This document shows, one piece after another, positions 27,153 to 36,242 of a stretch of 47,286 bases of DNA. Positions within the stretch are counted from its first letter, which is position 1. Each line of letters begins with the position of its first letter. The stretch lies in the NCBI GenBank assembly GCA_946476985.1, contig CAMKWS010000011.1, positions 1 to 47,286 on the forward strand, given 5' to 3'. The notes below the pieces were generated by a model that searched no databases, had not been told where the DNA came from, and saw nothing but the letters and a program-made list of their open reading frames with translations. The position numbers and the translations under genes were made by a program. This DNA comes from an uncultured Acetobacteraceae bacterium (lineage in GTDB: Bacteria > Pseudomonadota > Alphaproteobacteria > Acetobacterales > Acetobacteraceae).

Positions 27153-27383
27153 AGCCGTTTTTGGGTTTTTAAAAAATCTTTTCAGAGGAAGGGCGTTCTT
27201 TCTTTGGGCCGTGTCGGTATAATCACCACGGTTGAAAGTCGGCAGATATATCTAAGGCCGATGAAATGGGCAGAGGCACAGAGTGCTGGGCACAGCAGGG
27301 ATGGCATAATCCATTTGCTGTATGAAGGAGAAGCAAATGTGGTTTGTTGTGCGCCCTGAGATGCAGCTAGGCGTTATATATTT
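27153..27383. other. Intergenic region before the RND operon
   Basis: No gene is seen. A T-rich run (27157-27183) shortly after the kinase stop may help terminate its transcript, but no clear hairpin precedes it. The remainder should hold the efflux operon promoter and any binding site of the response regulator; I could not identify a convincing direct repeat. Confidence 0.5.
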
Positions 27384-30300
27384 ATGAATGCGATTGTCGT
27401 AACGGCTCTTAAGCGTCCTTACACATTTGTGGTCATGTCGATCATGATCCTTATTTTTGGGGTGCGTGCGATTGTGAGCACGCCAACAGATGTCTTTCCG
27501 AATATTCGTATTCCTGTTGTGGCGGTTGCGTGGTCTTATGCAGGCCTAATGCCAGAGGAAGTGTCTGGACGTATTGTTTATTATTATGAGCGCGTCCTTA
27601 CAGCGACGGTTAATAATATCGAGCATATTGAGAGTAACTCATATTACGGCCGTGGTATTGTTAAGATATTCTTCCAGCCGGGGACAAATGCTTCCGTTGC
27701 GCAAACGCAGATCACCTCTGTTTCGCAGACAGTTATTAAGCAGCTGCCCACAGGTGCAACCCCACCGTTGATTGTTGCGTTAGATGCTTCTTCAGTGCCG
27801 GTGCTGACACTGCAGGTGAATAACCCGAACATGTCAGCATCAGAGGTCTATAATATGGCCTCAAACCTTATCCGGCCGGAGCTGGTCTCTGTTGCGGGGA
27901 CGGCTATTCCCAATCCATATGGCGGTGTCGCTGCTGACATTATGGTGGATATTGATCCCGTTAAATTGCTGGCGCATCGTCTATCTCCGGTTGATGTAGC
28001 TACTGCGCTAAATAAACAAAATATCGTTTTGCCGAGTGGCGACCAAAAGGTGGGACCACTGGATTTGATGGTGCGGACAAATTCTGCTCCACGGGATCTG
28101 GATGCGTTTAATCGGATGCCGATTAAACAAGTAGGTAATTCGGTTATTTATCTGCGTGATGTTGCGTGGGTGCATAAGGGGGGGCCCCCTCAAACAAACG
28201 CTGTTCTGGTGCGTGGGCATCAAGCTGTGATGATTGTTATCCTCAAAAGCGGTAATGCGTCTACGTTAGATGTGGTAAATGGTGTAAAGAAGCTCTTGCC
28301 GGAGATTCAGAATACTCTGCCAGAGGGCACGAGTATGAACATCCTGACAGATGCGTCTGATTTCGTAAAAGAATCTGTCGTGGATGTTGTGAGAGAGATG
28401 CTCACAGCGGCTGTGCTTACAAGTCTAACAGTTTTGCTTTTTTTGGGGTCATGGCGTTCGACGGTTATTGTTGCTGTGTCTATCCCTCTGGCTATGCTGT
28501 GCGCTATTATTGGCCTTAGTCTCGCTGGGCAATCAATCAATGTGATGACATTGGGGGGCTTAGCGCTCGCTGTGGGTATTCTTGTTGATGATGCTACAGT
28601 GATGATTGAGAATATCGATGCCCATCTTCATATGGGTAAAGAGCTGGAAACAGCTATTATTGATGCTGCAAATCAGATTGTTATTCCAACATTTGTATCC
28701 ACAACGTGTATCTGCATCGTATGGTTTCCATTGTTTGAGCTAACGGGCGTTTCGGGTTGGTTGTTTATGCCCATGGCTGAGGCAATTATCTTTGCGATGA
28801 TTGCGTCATTTGTCTTGTCTCGTACACTTGTGCCGACAATGGCAAATTGGCTGTTAGCCACACAGGTGCGTCAACAGCGTGACCCTGCTTATGCCCAGCG
28901 GCATAAAGGCTTTTTCGGGCGTTTCCAAGAAGGGTTTGAGGGATATTTCGAGCGGTTCCGTAGAGGGTATCATGAGGTATTGCTTCAGCTGCTGGCGATA
29001 CGTGGCCGTTTTATTTTCTTGTTCCTTTCAGGGGCTGTGTCGTCATTACTGTTGCTTGTCTTTGTGGGGCAAAACTTCTTCCCAGAAGTGAAGTCCGGTA
29101 CATTGCAAATGCATATTCGCGCTCCCGTGGGGACGCGGATTGAGGAGAGTGGTAAGATTAGCGGGCTGGTGGAAAAGAAACTGCACGATATTCTACCCGG
29201 ACAAATTAAGCTTGTTGTGAATAATTGTGGCTTGCCGATGAGCCAGCTAAACCAAGCTATGGTGCCGTCTCCCACAACTGGTTCACAAGATTGCGATGTG
29301 ACAATCCAGCTTGCGAATTCTGAGAGCCCTATTTCAGAATATCGTAAACGTTTACGCTCTGCGCTGGGCGATGCTTTTCCGGGGACGGTCTTTACCTTCC
29401 AGCCGGGGGATCTAACAGCCAAGATCCTTAATTTTGGTTTGCCATCGCCGATCGATGTTCAAATTGTCGGGCGTAACTTGCAGGGGAATTATAATTTCTC
29501 TGTCCATTTGGCGCAGAAGTTGCGGAAGATTGTTGGTATTGCAGATGTCACTGTGCAGCAGCCTATGACACAGCCAACATTGCTGATTAATGTGCATCGT
29601 AGCTTTGCTATGGGTACTGGCGTTACAGAGCGTGATATTGCGTTTAATGCTCTGACCACACTTTCCGGTAGTTCGCAGGTGGGGCAGACTTATTATCTTA
29701 ACTCACAGGGGACATCTCAGCTGATTGATGTTCAAACCCCTGCCAGTTATCTGCAAACATTAAATGACCTTGAAAAGGTGCCTGTCGATAAAGGGGATGG
29801 CAATCCTCAGAATAAGACAATGCAAATCATGGGTGGGGTGAGTCAGTTTGTACAAACAGGTACACCGGCTGAGGTCTCTCATTATAACATCATGCCAGTC
29901 TTTGATATTTATGCCTCTCCTGAGGGAATGGACTTAGGTACTCTATCTCGCGCTGTAAATCGTGTTGTTGAGCAAGAGCGTGCGTATTTGCCGCGTGGCT
30001 CTAGTATGGTTGTGCGTGGGCAGGCCGTGACGATGAATAATGCTTATGTCCAGCTTATAGGCGGTTTGTTGCTGTCTATTGTGATGGTGTATCTCATCAT
30101 TGTCGTGAATTTTCAGTCATGGTTGGATCCGTTTGTGATTGTTATGGCCCTGCCAGCGGCTTTGGGGGGTATCGCATGGAGCTTGTTCCTCACACATACA
30201 TCCTTATCCGTACCAGCATTAACGGGAGCTATTATGTGCATGGGCACGGCGACGGCAAATGCCGTGTTGGTTGTTGCTTTTGCGCGTGAGAGGCTGGCCG

Positions 30301-30563
30301 AACATGGCAATGCCATCCTAGCTGCATCTGAAGCAGGCTATGAGCGTATTCGCCCTGTCTTGATGACAGCTCTTGCGATGATGATTGGTATGGTCCCAAT
30401 GTCTATAAGCAATTCCTCTAACGCACCATTAGGTAAGGCGGTCATTGGAGGGTTATTGATGGCAACAGTGGCAACCTTATTATTCGTACCTTGTGTTTTT
30501 GCTTTGATTCATCACAGGTCGTCTGAACAAGACGGTACCGCCTTAGAAGGAGACCGCGCGTGA
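27384..30563 (+). CDS. RND efflux transporter permease
   Basis: Inner-membrane proton-driven pump of the AcrB/CzcA superfamily, 1059 aa, about 12 TM helices with two large periplasmic loops. Marks include the N-terminal FVVMSIMILIFGVRA helix and the PTDVFPNIRIPVV segment. The TM4 motif GILVDDATVMIENI has the proton-relay pair D402-D403 (equivalent to AcrB D407/D408). The second-half repeat has GAIMCMGTATANAVLVV. The second half lacks the acidic DD equivalent, as usual. It is the first gene of a three-gene operon and overlaps the adaptor by 4 nt. Substrate class cannot be fixed from sequence; metal-type HME pumps normally show a different TM4 charge pattern, so drugs or organic compounds are more likely. 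Confidence 0.93.
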   Translation: MNAIVVTALKRPYTFVVMSIMILIFGVRAIVSTPTDVFPNIRIPVVAVAWSYAGLMPEEVSGRIVYYYERVLTATVNNIEHIESNSYYGRGIVKIFFQPGTNASVAQTQITSVSQTVIKQLPTGATPPLIVALDASSVPVLTLQVNNPNMSASEVYNMASNLIRPELVSVAGTAIPNPYGGVAADIMVDIDPVKLLAHRLSPVDVATALNKQNIVLPSGDQKVGPLDLMVRTNSAPRDLDAFNRMPIKQVGNSVIYLRDVAWVHKGGPPQTNAVLVRGHQAVMIVILKSGNASTLDVVNGVKKLLPEIQNTLPEGTSMNILTDASDFVKESVVDVVREMLTAAVLTSLTVLLFLGSWRSTVIVAVSIPLAMLCAIIGLSLAGQSINVMTLGGLALAVGILVDDATVMIENIDAHLHMGKELETAIIDAANQIVIPTFVSTTCICIVWFPLFELTGVSGWLFMPMAEAIIFAMIASFVLSRTLVPTMANWLLATQVRQQRDPAYAQRHKGFFGRFQEGFEGYFERFRRGYHEVLLQLLAIRGRFIFLFLSGAVSSLLLLVFVGQNFFPEVKSGTLQMHIRAPVGTRIEESGKISGLVEKKLHDILPGQIKLVVNNCGLPMSQLNQAMVPSPTTGSQDCDVTIQLANSESPISEYRKRLRSALGDAFPGTVFTFQPGDLTAKILNFGLPSPIDVQIVGRNLQGNYNFSVHLAQKLRKIVGIADVTVQQPMTQPTLLINVHRSFAMGTGVTERDIAFNALTTLSGSSQVGQTYYLNSQGTSQLIDVQTPASYLQTLNDLEKVPVDKGDGNPQNKTMQIMGGVSQFVQTGTPAEVSHYNIMPVFDIYASPEGMDLGTLSRAVNRVVEQERAYLPRGSSMVVRGQAVTMNNAYVQLIGGLLLSIVMVYLIIVVNFQSWLDPFVIVMALPAALGGIAWSLFLTHTSLSVPALTGAIMCMGTATANAVLVVAFARERLAEHGNAILAASEAGYERIRPVLMTALAMMIGMVPMSISNSSNAPLGKAVIGGLLMATVATLLFVPCVFALIHHRSSEQDGTALEGDRA

Positions 30564-31912
30564 GTTTACCGTCCCATCAGATGTCGGATGAGAGAGGTCG
30601 TAAAGGGCGTTTTCTCCTTTTGGCGGTTATCGTGCTGTTGTTTGCCCTTATTGTGTATGGGATAGCGCAGCGTGCATGGCAGAAGCGTGAGCTGGCAAAA
30701 GAAACGGAAGAAGCTTCTATTGCACGGGTTGCGTTAATACGCCCTCAGCCCGGGCCGCAGACGCGGCAAGTGGATCTTCCTGCGAATTTGGCCGCTTGGT
30801 ATGAGGCTCCCATTTATGCGCAGGTCTCTGGCTACGTGAAAATGTGGTACAAAGACTATGGCGCACATGTAAAACGTGGTGATCTTCTGGCTGAGGTTAG
30901 TACGCCGAGTATTGATGCGCAGTTCGCAGCAGCGAAAGCTCATTACAATGTGGTGCTTGCCCGTTACCGTTTGGCAATGATTACAACGCGCCGCTGGTCT
31001 GCATTGCGTGGAACGCAGGCCGTTTCTCGGCAGGAGGTTGACGTACAAGCAGCGAACGCTGCGGCGCAGAAAGCCGAGCTTGATGCCGCTGCGCATGAGG
31101 TTGAGCGTGTGCAGGCGCTAGAGGACTTTAAACGAATTGTTGCACCTTTTGATGGAATTGTGACTTCACGTCTCGTCAATGTGGGGGATTATGTAAACGC
31201 GGCAGGTGGTAACCTGACGTCGCGCGGGGCTATTGCTGAGCTCTTTTCAGTGGCTGATGTGCATAAGATCCGTGTGTTTGTGTCTGTCCCACAGGATTAT
31301 GCGAGCGTGATTTCACCAAAGATCAGTGCAGATTTAAGTGTGCCTCAATATCCGGGGCGTTTGTTTAAGGCGCATTTTTTGGCTACAGCGAATGCGTTTA
31401 ATGCTTCAACACGCACAGTAACTACAGAGCTTGCTTTGGATAATCCCGAGGGTGAGCTATGGCCTAATTCTTACGCAACGGCTCATATTCATGCCCCTGG
31501 AGACCCTTCAGTTTTGATCGTTCCTAGTAATGCATTGATCTTTCGTGCGGAGGGGATGCAAGTTGCTAAGGTACTCAATGGGCGTGTTCATTTACAGAAT
31601 GTGCAGGTCGGTATTAACTTTGGCATGACAACACAGGTTCTTTCTGGTTTGTCGCTCACAGACGATATCGTAGCCAATCCAACAGCTGATCTTCTGGAAG
31701 GGGATGAGGTGCGGATTGTTCCATCTACTCGTGGGTATAATGACCAAAAGCCTCAGATGCAGCAGCCTCTTACAAATGTAACAGCCAGCGATTTGCGGCG
31801 TGTGGGAGCCATGGCGCCTGATGAAGCTGCTGCTGATGTGCCTGCAAAGGCTGGAGCGAATAATGGTGGAAAAGGGGCTCCACTAGCAGGTGCCGGGCAG
31901 GGGAGGCGTTAA
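30560..31912 (+). CDS. RND efflux periplasmic adaptor
   Basis: Membrane fusion protein that bridges the pump and the outer-membrane channel. The 450-aa product starts with GTG (GTGA overlap with the permease stop, AAGGAGA upstream). It has an N-terminal membrane anchor (about residues 18-36), a lipoyl-like half (VSGYVKMWYKDYGAHVKRGDLLAEV), a helical hairpin (about 120-195), a second lipoyl half (APFDGIVTSRLVNVGDYV), a beta-barrel domain and a membrane-proximal domain. The C-terminal ~50 residues are Ala/Gly-rich and probably disordered. The stop overlaps the start of the next gene. Confidence 0.94.
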   Translation: MSLPSHQMSDERGRKGRFLLLAVIVLLFALIVYGIAQRAWQKRELAKETEEASIARVALIRPQPGPQTRQVDLPANLAAWYEAPIYAQVSGYVKMWYKDYGAHVKRGDLLAEVSTPSIDAQFAAAKAHYNVVLARYRLAMITTRRWSALRGTQAVSRQEVDVQAANAAAQKAELDAAAHEVERVQALEDFKRIVAPFDGIVTSRLVNVGDYVNAAGGNLTSRGAIAELFSVADVHKIRVFVSVPQDYASVISPKISADLSVPQYPGRLFKAHFLATANAFNASTRTVTTELALDNPEGELWPNSYATAHIHAPGDPSVLIVPSNALIFRAEGMQVAKVLNGRVHLQNVQVGINFGMTTQVLSGLSLTDDIVANPTADLLEGDEVRIVPSTRGYNDQKPQMQQPLTNVTASDLRRVGAMAPDEAAADVPAKAGANNGGKGAPLAGAGQGRR

Positions 31913-33519
31913 TGGTGCGTTCGCGTCCTTGGCGGTTCAGTTTTGCCCTCTTGTCTGCGGGTGCTTTGCTTCTTAGCTCATGTGATTTGGCTCCGCGCTA
32001 TCATGCACCTCATTTTCTCTATCCAGAGGGTTGGTCTGGCAAGGGGGTTATGGGTGATGCTAAACCTGCTGACGACGTTGTGCGCGGCCTGTGGTGGAAA
32101 TTATTTCATGACCCGCTGTTAAATGATTTAGAAGCGCGGCTAGAGGCGTATAACCCAGACCTCCAAGCTGCGGCAGAAGTCTTCACCCAGGAGCGTGACA
32201 TTGCCCGTGAGACGGAAAGTCGTCTCTATCCGCAAATCGCGGGCGGGGCCCAGATGAGCCGTAATAAGCAGTCTATGGGCAAGCTCTTTCTAAGGCGCAC
32301 GAGCCTCACTCCTGTTTATGAATCTAACGAGTCATATAGTGGGGCAGCTACTTGGGAGCCGGATTTTTGGGATTCCATTCGCAACCAAACGCATATGCAG
32401 AAGAATTTAGCGCAAGCTGGGGCGGCTCAATATGCGGTAGCACGGTTAAGTTTGCAGGCTGAACTCGCATCAAATTATATTGCTTTGCGAGGGATTGATG
32501 CAAAATTAGCCGTATATGATGATTCCATTCATTACTTTCGCACTGCTGTGGAAATTACGCGTTTGCGCCAAGGTGGAGCGATTGGTGCTGGATTGGACGT
32601 GTCTCGTGCCGAAAATGAATTATACGCAGCTGAAGCGGCAAAAAGTGATCTTTTAGTCGCTCGCCAACTGCAAGAGCACGCTATTGCGGTTATGGTGAAT
32701 ATGGCGCCTGCGAGCTTTCATATTCAGCCTTTAAAAGGTTTTAGGATGCCTTTTGAAACGCTCCATGTGGATGAGGGTATTCCTTCAGTCTTACTGGAGC
32801 GGCGGCCTGACGTTGCAGTAAGTGAGCGGCGAATGGCGGCGGCAGCTCGTGCTATTGGTGTCTCTCGGGCGGCGTTCTATCCGCATATCACGATTAGTGC
32901 GACAGGCGGCTTTGAGGATGCAGGATTTGATCTCGCAAGTGTATCGAAGGCATTTTGGCGGGTCGCTGTCCAGGCGGTTCAACCCTTGTTTATGGGGGGC
33001 GCACGGCGTGCAGCTTTGCAAAGAGCGTGGGCGCAATATAGAGAGCGTGTCGATGCTTATAGGGCGACAGTTTTAGATGCTTTTCGTGATGTTGAGGATG
33101 GTCTAAGCCAAACAAAATATTATCATCAGGAAGAGCTCCAGCAACGTAAAGCAGTGGAGGCTGCTTTAAGAACGCAATCTATGACAATGGCTCTGTATAC
33201 TGGGGGGCTGACAAATTACTTGGACGCTCTTGTGGCTCAGCAGGCGGCCTTAAGGGCTCGCTTGCAGGAGGTACAAGCGCAAATGCGGCAAGTGCAGTCC
33301 ACGGTACGTCTTATCCGCGCTCTTGGTGGTGGGTGGAATGTCAAGCTTCTTCCGGATATTAAGGCGATAGATCCTATTGGTCCTCTGCAATATCGTGGCC
33401 TACATCACGCGCGTCCGGCAGGAGAAGTCCCAGTAGGGAAGGCGCAGTCTGGCTCAGAAATTGATCCCCCAAAGGCTGAAAGTGATCTCACAGGAGCGGT
33501 TGCTGTTCCTTCGAAATGA
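31912..33519 (+). CDS. Outer-membrane efflux channel lipoprotein (NodT family)
   Basis: TolC-like channel completing the tripartite pump, 535 aa. The signal peptide ends in lipobox L-S-S-C with Cys24 acylated, as in OprM/NodT channels, followed by the DLAPRYHAP start typical of the family. Two repeats of the outer-membrane efflux fold follow; diagnostic stretches are LERRPDVAVSERRMAAAAR-type and PLFMGGARRAALQRA. A Pro/Lys-rich tail of ~40 residues ends the protein. The ATG overlaps the adaptor stop by one base. The ribosomal cluster begins 125 nt after the stop on the same strand. Confidence 0.94.
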   Translation: MVRSRPWRFSFALLSAGALLLSSCDLAPRYHAPHFLYPEGWSGKGVMGDAKPADDVVRGLWWKLFHDPLLNDLEARLEAYNPDLQAAAEVFTQERDIARETESRLYPQIAGGAQMSRNKQSMGKLFLRRTSLTPVYESNESYSGAATWEPDFWDSIRNQTHMQKNLAQAGAAQYAVARLSLQAELASNYIALRGIDAKLAVYDDSIHYFRTAVEITRLRQGGAIGAGLDVSRAENELYAAEAAKSDLLVARQLQEHAIAVMVNMAPASFHIQPLKGFRMPFETLHVDEGIPSVLLERRPDVAVSERRMAAAARAIGVSRAAFYPHITISATGGFEDAGFDLASVSKAFWRVAVQAVQPLFMGGARRAALQRAWAQYRERVDAYRATVLDAFRDVEDGLSQTKYYHQEELQQRKAVEAALRTQSMTMALYTGGLTNYLDALVAQQAALRARLQEVQAQMRQVQSTVRLIRALGGGWNVKLLPDIKAIDPIGPLQYRGLHHARPAGEVPVGKAQSGSEIDPPKAESDLTGAVAVPSK

Positions 33520-33568
33520 TTTGCTCTTGACGGAGGTGGGTAAGCTGGTTTACGAGGGCCGCTCAAGT

Positions 33569-33616
33569 CGAACGCGGGAGGTGGAGTTGTGTCTTCGTCG
33601 TCTCAACCGCGGTTCG
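33569..33616 (+). promoter_or_regulatory. Hairpin in the rplK leader
   Basis: CGAACGCGG (33569-33577) pairs with CCGCGGTTCG (33607-33616) with a one-base bulge, enclosing a smaller GTTG/CAAC stem. It lies just before the rplK ribosome binding site (GGGAG, 33631-33635). A ribosomal-protein autoregulatory site (L1 type in many bacteria) or an RNA processing site is plausible. Confidence 0.45.
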
Positions 33617-33643
33617 GGAACTGAAAAATAGGGAGTCCCGGAT

Positions 33644-34078
33644 ATGGCCAAAAAAGTTGTTGGCTACATCAAACTGCAGATTCCGGCTGGTAAGGCGAAT
33701 CCGTCCCCACCAGTTGGTCCAGCGCTGGGTCAGCGCGGTCTGAACATCATGCAGTTCTGTAAAGAATTTAACGCTAAGACGCAGGGTCTTGAGCCGGGTA
33801 TGCCAATCCCGGTTGTGATCACCGCTTATGCTGATCGCACCTTTACCTTCATCACGAAGACCCCACCAAACACATACTTCCTGCTGAAAGCTGCCAAAAT
33901 CACAAAGGGTAGCCAGACAGTTGGTCGTGCTGCGTCTGTAGGGTCTGTGACAGTTGCTCAGCTTCGTGAGATTGCTGAGACGAAGTTTAAGGACATGAAC
34001 GCAAACGACATCGATGGTGCCGTTCGTATGCTGGCTGGTTCTGCCCGGTCGATCGGTCTCGACGTGGTGGAGGGCTAA
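33644..34078 (+). CDS. rplK: 50S ribosomal protein L11
   Basis: 144 aa, the usual L11 length, binding the GTPase-associated region of 23S rRNA. The N-terminal domain shows [34 protein letters not shown], and the C-terminal rRNA-binding domain ends in [13 protein letters not shown]. It is followed by rplA after 3 nt. secE and nusG, normally directly upstream, are not in the window: the preceding gene is the efflux channel. Confidence 0.98.
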   Translation: MAKKVVGYIKLQIPAGKANPSPPVGPALGQRGLNIMQFCKEFNAKTQGLEPGMPIPVVITAYADRTFTFITKTPPNTYFLLKAAKITKGSQTVGRAASVGSVTVAQLREIAETKFKDMNANDIDGAVRMLAGSARSIGLDVVEG

Positions 34079-34081
34079 GAC

Positions 34082-34774
34082 ATGGCCAAGAACAAACGTA
34101 TTGCTGCTCTGCGCGCTAAAGTTGATAGCAACAAGCTGTACACACTCGAGGAAGCTGTGGCTCTGGTTAAGGGCAATGCAACAGCTAAATTCGATGAAAC
34201 AGTTGAGTTCGCAATCGGTCTGGGTGTTGATCCTCGTCACGCTGACCAGATGGTCCGCGGTCTGATCTCCCTGCCGCATGGCACAGGTAAGACATTGCGC
34301 GTTGGTGTGTTTGCACGTGGCCCTAAAGCTGAAGAAGCTCAGGCTGCAGGTGCTGAGGTTGTTGGTGCGGAAGATCTGGCTGAGAAAATTCAGGCTGGTG
34401 AGATCAATTTCGATCGCTGCATTGCTACACCAGACATGATGGCTCTGGTTGGTCGTCTTGGTAAGATCCTTGGTCCACGCGGCCTGATGCCAAACCCACG
34501 TCTGGGTACGGTTACAATGGATGTTAAAGGCGCTATCGAAGCTGCTAAATCCGGTCAGGTGGAATACCGCGCTGAGCGTGCTGGTGTTGTTCATGCTGGT
34601 GTTGGTAAGGCTTCCTTCACAGAGGTTCAGCTTGCTGAGAACGTCAAAGCATTGGTTGATGCACTTCAGAAGGCTCGTCCATCTGGTGCGAAAGGGACAT
34701 ACCTTAAAAAGGCTTCCCTTTCTTCCACAATGGGCGTAGGTGTGCGTCTTGATCTTTCCAGCTTCGAAGCTTGA
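34082..34774 (+). CDS. rplA: 50S ribosomal protein L1
   Basis: 230 aa, standard L1 length. L1 forms the L1 stalk at the ribosomal E site and in many bacteria represses its own rplK-rplA mRNA. Family marks are the central [18 protein letters not shown] loop and the C-terminal [12 protein letters not shown]. The start lies 3 nt after rplK, so the two are coupled. Confidence 0.98.
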   Translation: MAKNKRIAALRAKVDSNKLYTLEEAVALVKGNATAKFDETVEFAIGLGVDPRHADQMVRGLISLPHGTGKTLRVGVFARGPKAEEAQAAGAEVVGAEDLAEKIQAGEINFDRCIATPDMMALVGRLGKILGPRGLMPNPRLGTVTMDVKGAIEAAKSGQVEYRAERAGVVHAGVGKASFTEVQLAENVKALVDALQKARPSGAKGTYLKKASLSSTMGVGVRLDLSSFEA

Positions 34775-35054
34775 TCTGGAAAGATTATAAGGAATCGCCA
34801 CTCTTCTAGAGTGGTGGAAGAGGCGGCCTTGTGCCGCTTCTATCCTGTCCTAGAGCGCACGTAGAATTCTTTGAGGGTTCTTTAAAACCCGATTAAGGGT
34901 GCGGGCGTCAGACGGGTGAGACAACATTACTTCTTCAAGATGTTAATGCGGTTTCTCTCTATGGACAGGCGAGCGGGTCATATTTCGGTTTGTGCTGGGG
35001 TGTGGCCTATGGGTAACCTGGCTTGAGATATTCAAGCTAACGAGGAGACAGGTT
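34775..35054 (+). promoter_or_regulatory. Structured rplA-rplJ intergenic region (L10-type leader)
   Basis: This 280-nt stretch has no gene. It starts with two stable hairpins: CCACTCT-TCT-AGAGTGG (34798-34814) and GCGGC-CTTGT-GCCGC (34823-34837). They may attenuate or process the rplKA transcript. The remainder leads into rplJ and is in the position where the L10-L12 complex binds its own mRNA in many bacteria; I infer an L10 leader from position, not from a matched structure. Confidence 0.5.
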
Positions 35055-35579
35055 TTGGACCGTACGGAAAAACGGGCCTTTGTCGAGTCCCTCAGTGAAG
35101 TGTTCGGCAGTACGTCCATGGTTGTCGTCACCCAGAATTTGGGTCTGACGGTTGCTGATGCGACAGAACTGCGTCGTAGCATTCGCGCTGTGGGTGCGAC
35201 ATATAAGGTCGCGAAGAACCGCCTGGTCAGCCGTGCTCTGGATGGGACCCAGTTCGACGGCATTGCGCCTCTACTAAAAGGCCCGACGGCTATTTCATGG
35301 TCGGACGAGCCGGTTGGTGTGGCGAAGGTGCTGGTCGAGTTCGCCAAGAAGAATGACAAGCTGGTGGTGCTTGGTGGTGCCCTTGGTAACCAGACGCTGG
35401 ACGTCAACGGTGTCAAGGCTCTTGCTGAGCTTCCATCTCTGGACGAGCTGCGTGCAAAGCTGGTGGGTATGATCAATACACCGGCAACACGTATCGCAGG
35501 CGTCACCCAGGCTCCGGCTGGGCAGCTTGCTCGCGTTCTTGGTGCCTATGCCAGAACAGGCGACACAGAAGCCGCTTGA
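35055..35579 (+). CDS. rplJ: 50S ribosomal protein L10, TTG start
   Basis: L10 anchors L7/L12 dimers to the ribosome stalk. The frame opens at an ATG at 34992, but the family N terminus ([12 protein letters not shown]) begins right after a TTG at 35055, which has GAGGAG 8 nt upstream, so TTG is the likely start, giving 174 aa, the normal length. Conserved segments are [19 protein letters not shown], the KVAKNRL loop and GPTAISW. The 60-nt gap to rplL fits a joint transcript. A weak TTG start may help keep L10 below L7/L12 (inference). Confidence 0.95.
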   Translation: MDRTEKRAFVESLSEVFGSTSMVVVTQNLGLTVADATELRRSIRAVGATYKVAKNRLVSRALDGTQFDGIAPLLKGPTAISWSDEPVGVAKVLVEFAKKNDKLVVLGGALGNQTLDVNGVKALAELPSLDELRAKLVGMINTPATRIAGVTQAPAGQLARVLGAYARTGDTEAA

Positions 35580-35640
35580 TTAACAAGGTGCCTCGCGTAA
35601 GCGAAGGCGTCTATTATTACGCATCTTAGAGGAATTTATC

Positions 35641-36018
35641 ATGGCCGATCTGGCAAAACTGGTTGACGAACTGTCCGCACTGTCCGTTCTGGAAGCTGCT
35701 GAGCTTTCTAAGCTTCTTGAAGAGAAATGGGGCGTTTCTGCTGCTGCTCCTGTTGCTGTTGCTGCTGCTGGTGGCGCTGCTGCTGGTGGTGAAGCTGCTG
35801 CAGAGAAGACAGAGTTCGACGTTGTCCTGGCTAAAGCTGGTGACAAGAAGATCAACGTCATTAAAGAAATCCGTGGCATCACAGGTCTTGGCCTGAAGGA
35901 AGCTAAGGAACTGGTTGAAGGCGCTCCTAAGACAATCAAGGAAGGCGCAACCAAGGACGAAGCTGAGAAAATCAAGAAAGCTCTTGAAGATAACGGCGCT
36001 TCCGTCGAGATCAAGTAA
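35641..36018 (+). CDS. rplL: 50S ribosomal protein L7/L12
   Basis: 125 aa. The N-terminal dimerisation domain (residues 1-32) is joined by an Ala/Gly/Val hinge (about 33-55) to the factor-binding C-terminal domain with [27 protein letters not shown]. It is the multi-copy stalk protein that recruits elongation factors. Strong AGAGGA ribosome binding site. The hinge codons are repeats of GCT/GTT. Confidence 0.98.
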   Translation: MADLAKLVDELSALSVLEAAELSKLLEEKWGVSAAAPVAVAAAGGAAAGGEAAAEKTEFDVVLAKAGDKKINVIKEIRGITGLGLKEAKELVEGAPKTIKEGATKDEAEKIKKALEDNGASVEIK

Positions 36019-36031
36019 GAGTATATCCGTT

Positions 36032-36089
36032 ACGACCTTGCATTGTGAGGTCGTCGGAGCGAGTGGGCGGGTGTCTTTGGCGCCCGCCC
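36032..36089 (+). terminator. Tandem hairpins between rplL and rpoB, probable attenuator
   Basis: ACGACCT/AGGTCGT (36032-36038 and 36048-36054) forms a perfect 7-bp hairpin. GGGCGGGTG (36065-36073) pairs with CGCCCGCCC (36081-36089) as a 9-bp, very GC-rich stem. Only ATTT follows, so termination should be partial, matching the known lower rpoBC expression relative to rplJL (family knowledge). Confidence 0.6.
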
Positions 36090-36242
36090 CATTTGCCGTT
36101 GACAGGAAAAACGCTTAGTATTTGGGCATTCCGTCACGCGTCACAGGTAGGATTAAACCAGCCCTTCAAGTCGTCCGAGTATCGTAGTCATGAGGACGAG
36201 TGAGGCGGACGACTCGAAGGTCTGGTTCAGAGGCAGGATAAG

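Noticed and set aside
33563-34801. 412-aa open frame antisense to rplK-rplA
   Set aside because: Shadow frame produced by strong codon bias in ribosomal genes; Cys/Thr/Asn/His-rich with no domain and no start context.
36099-36124. TTGACA as a -35 element of an rpoB promoter
   Set aside because: No acceptable -10 hexamer is found 16-18 nt downstream.
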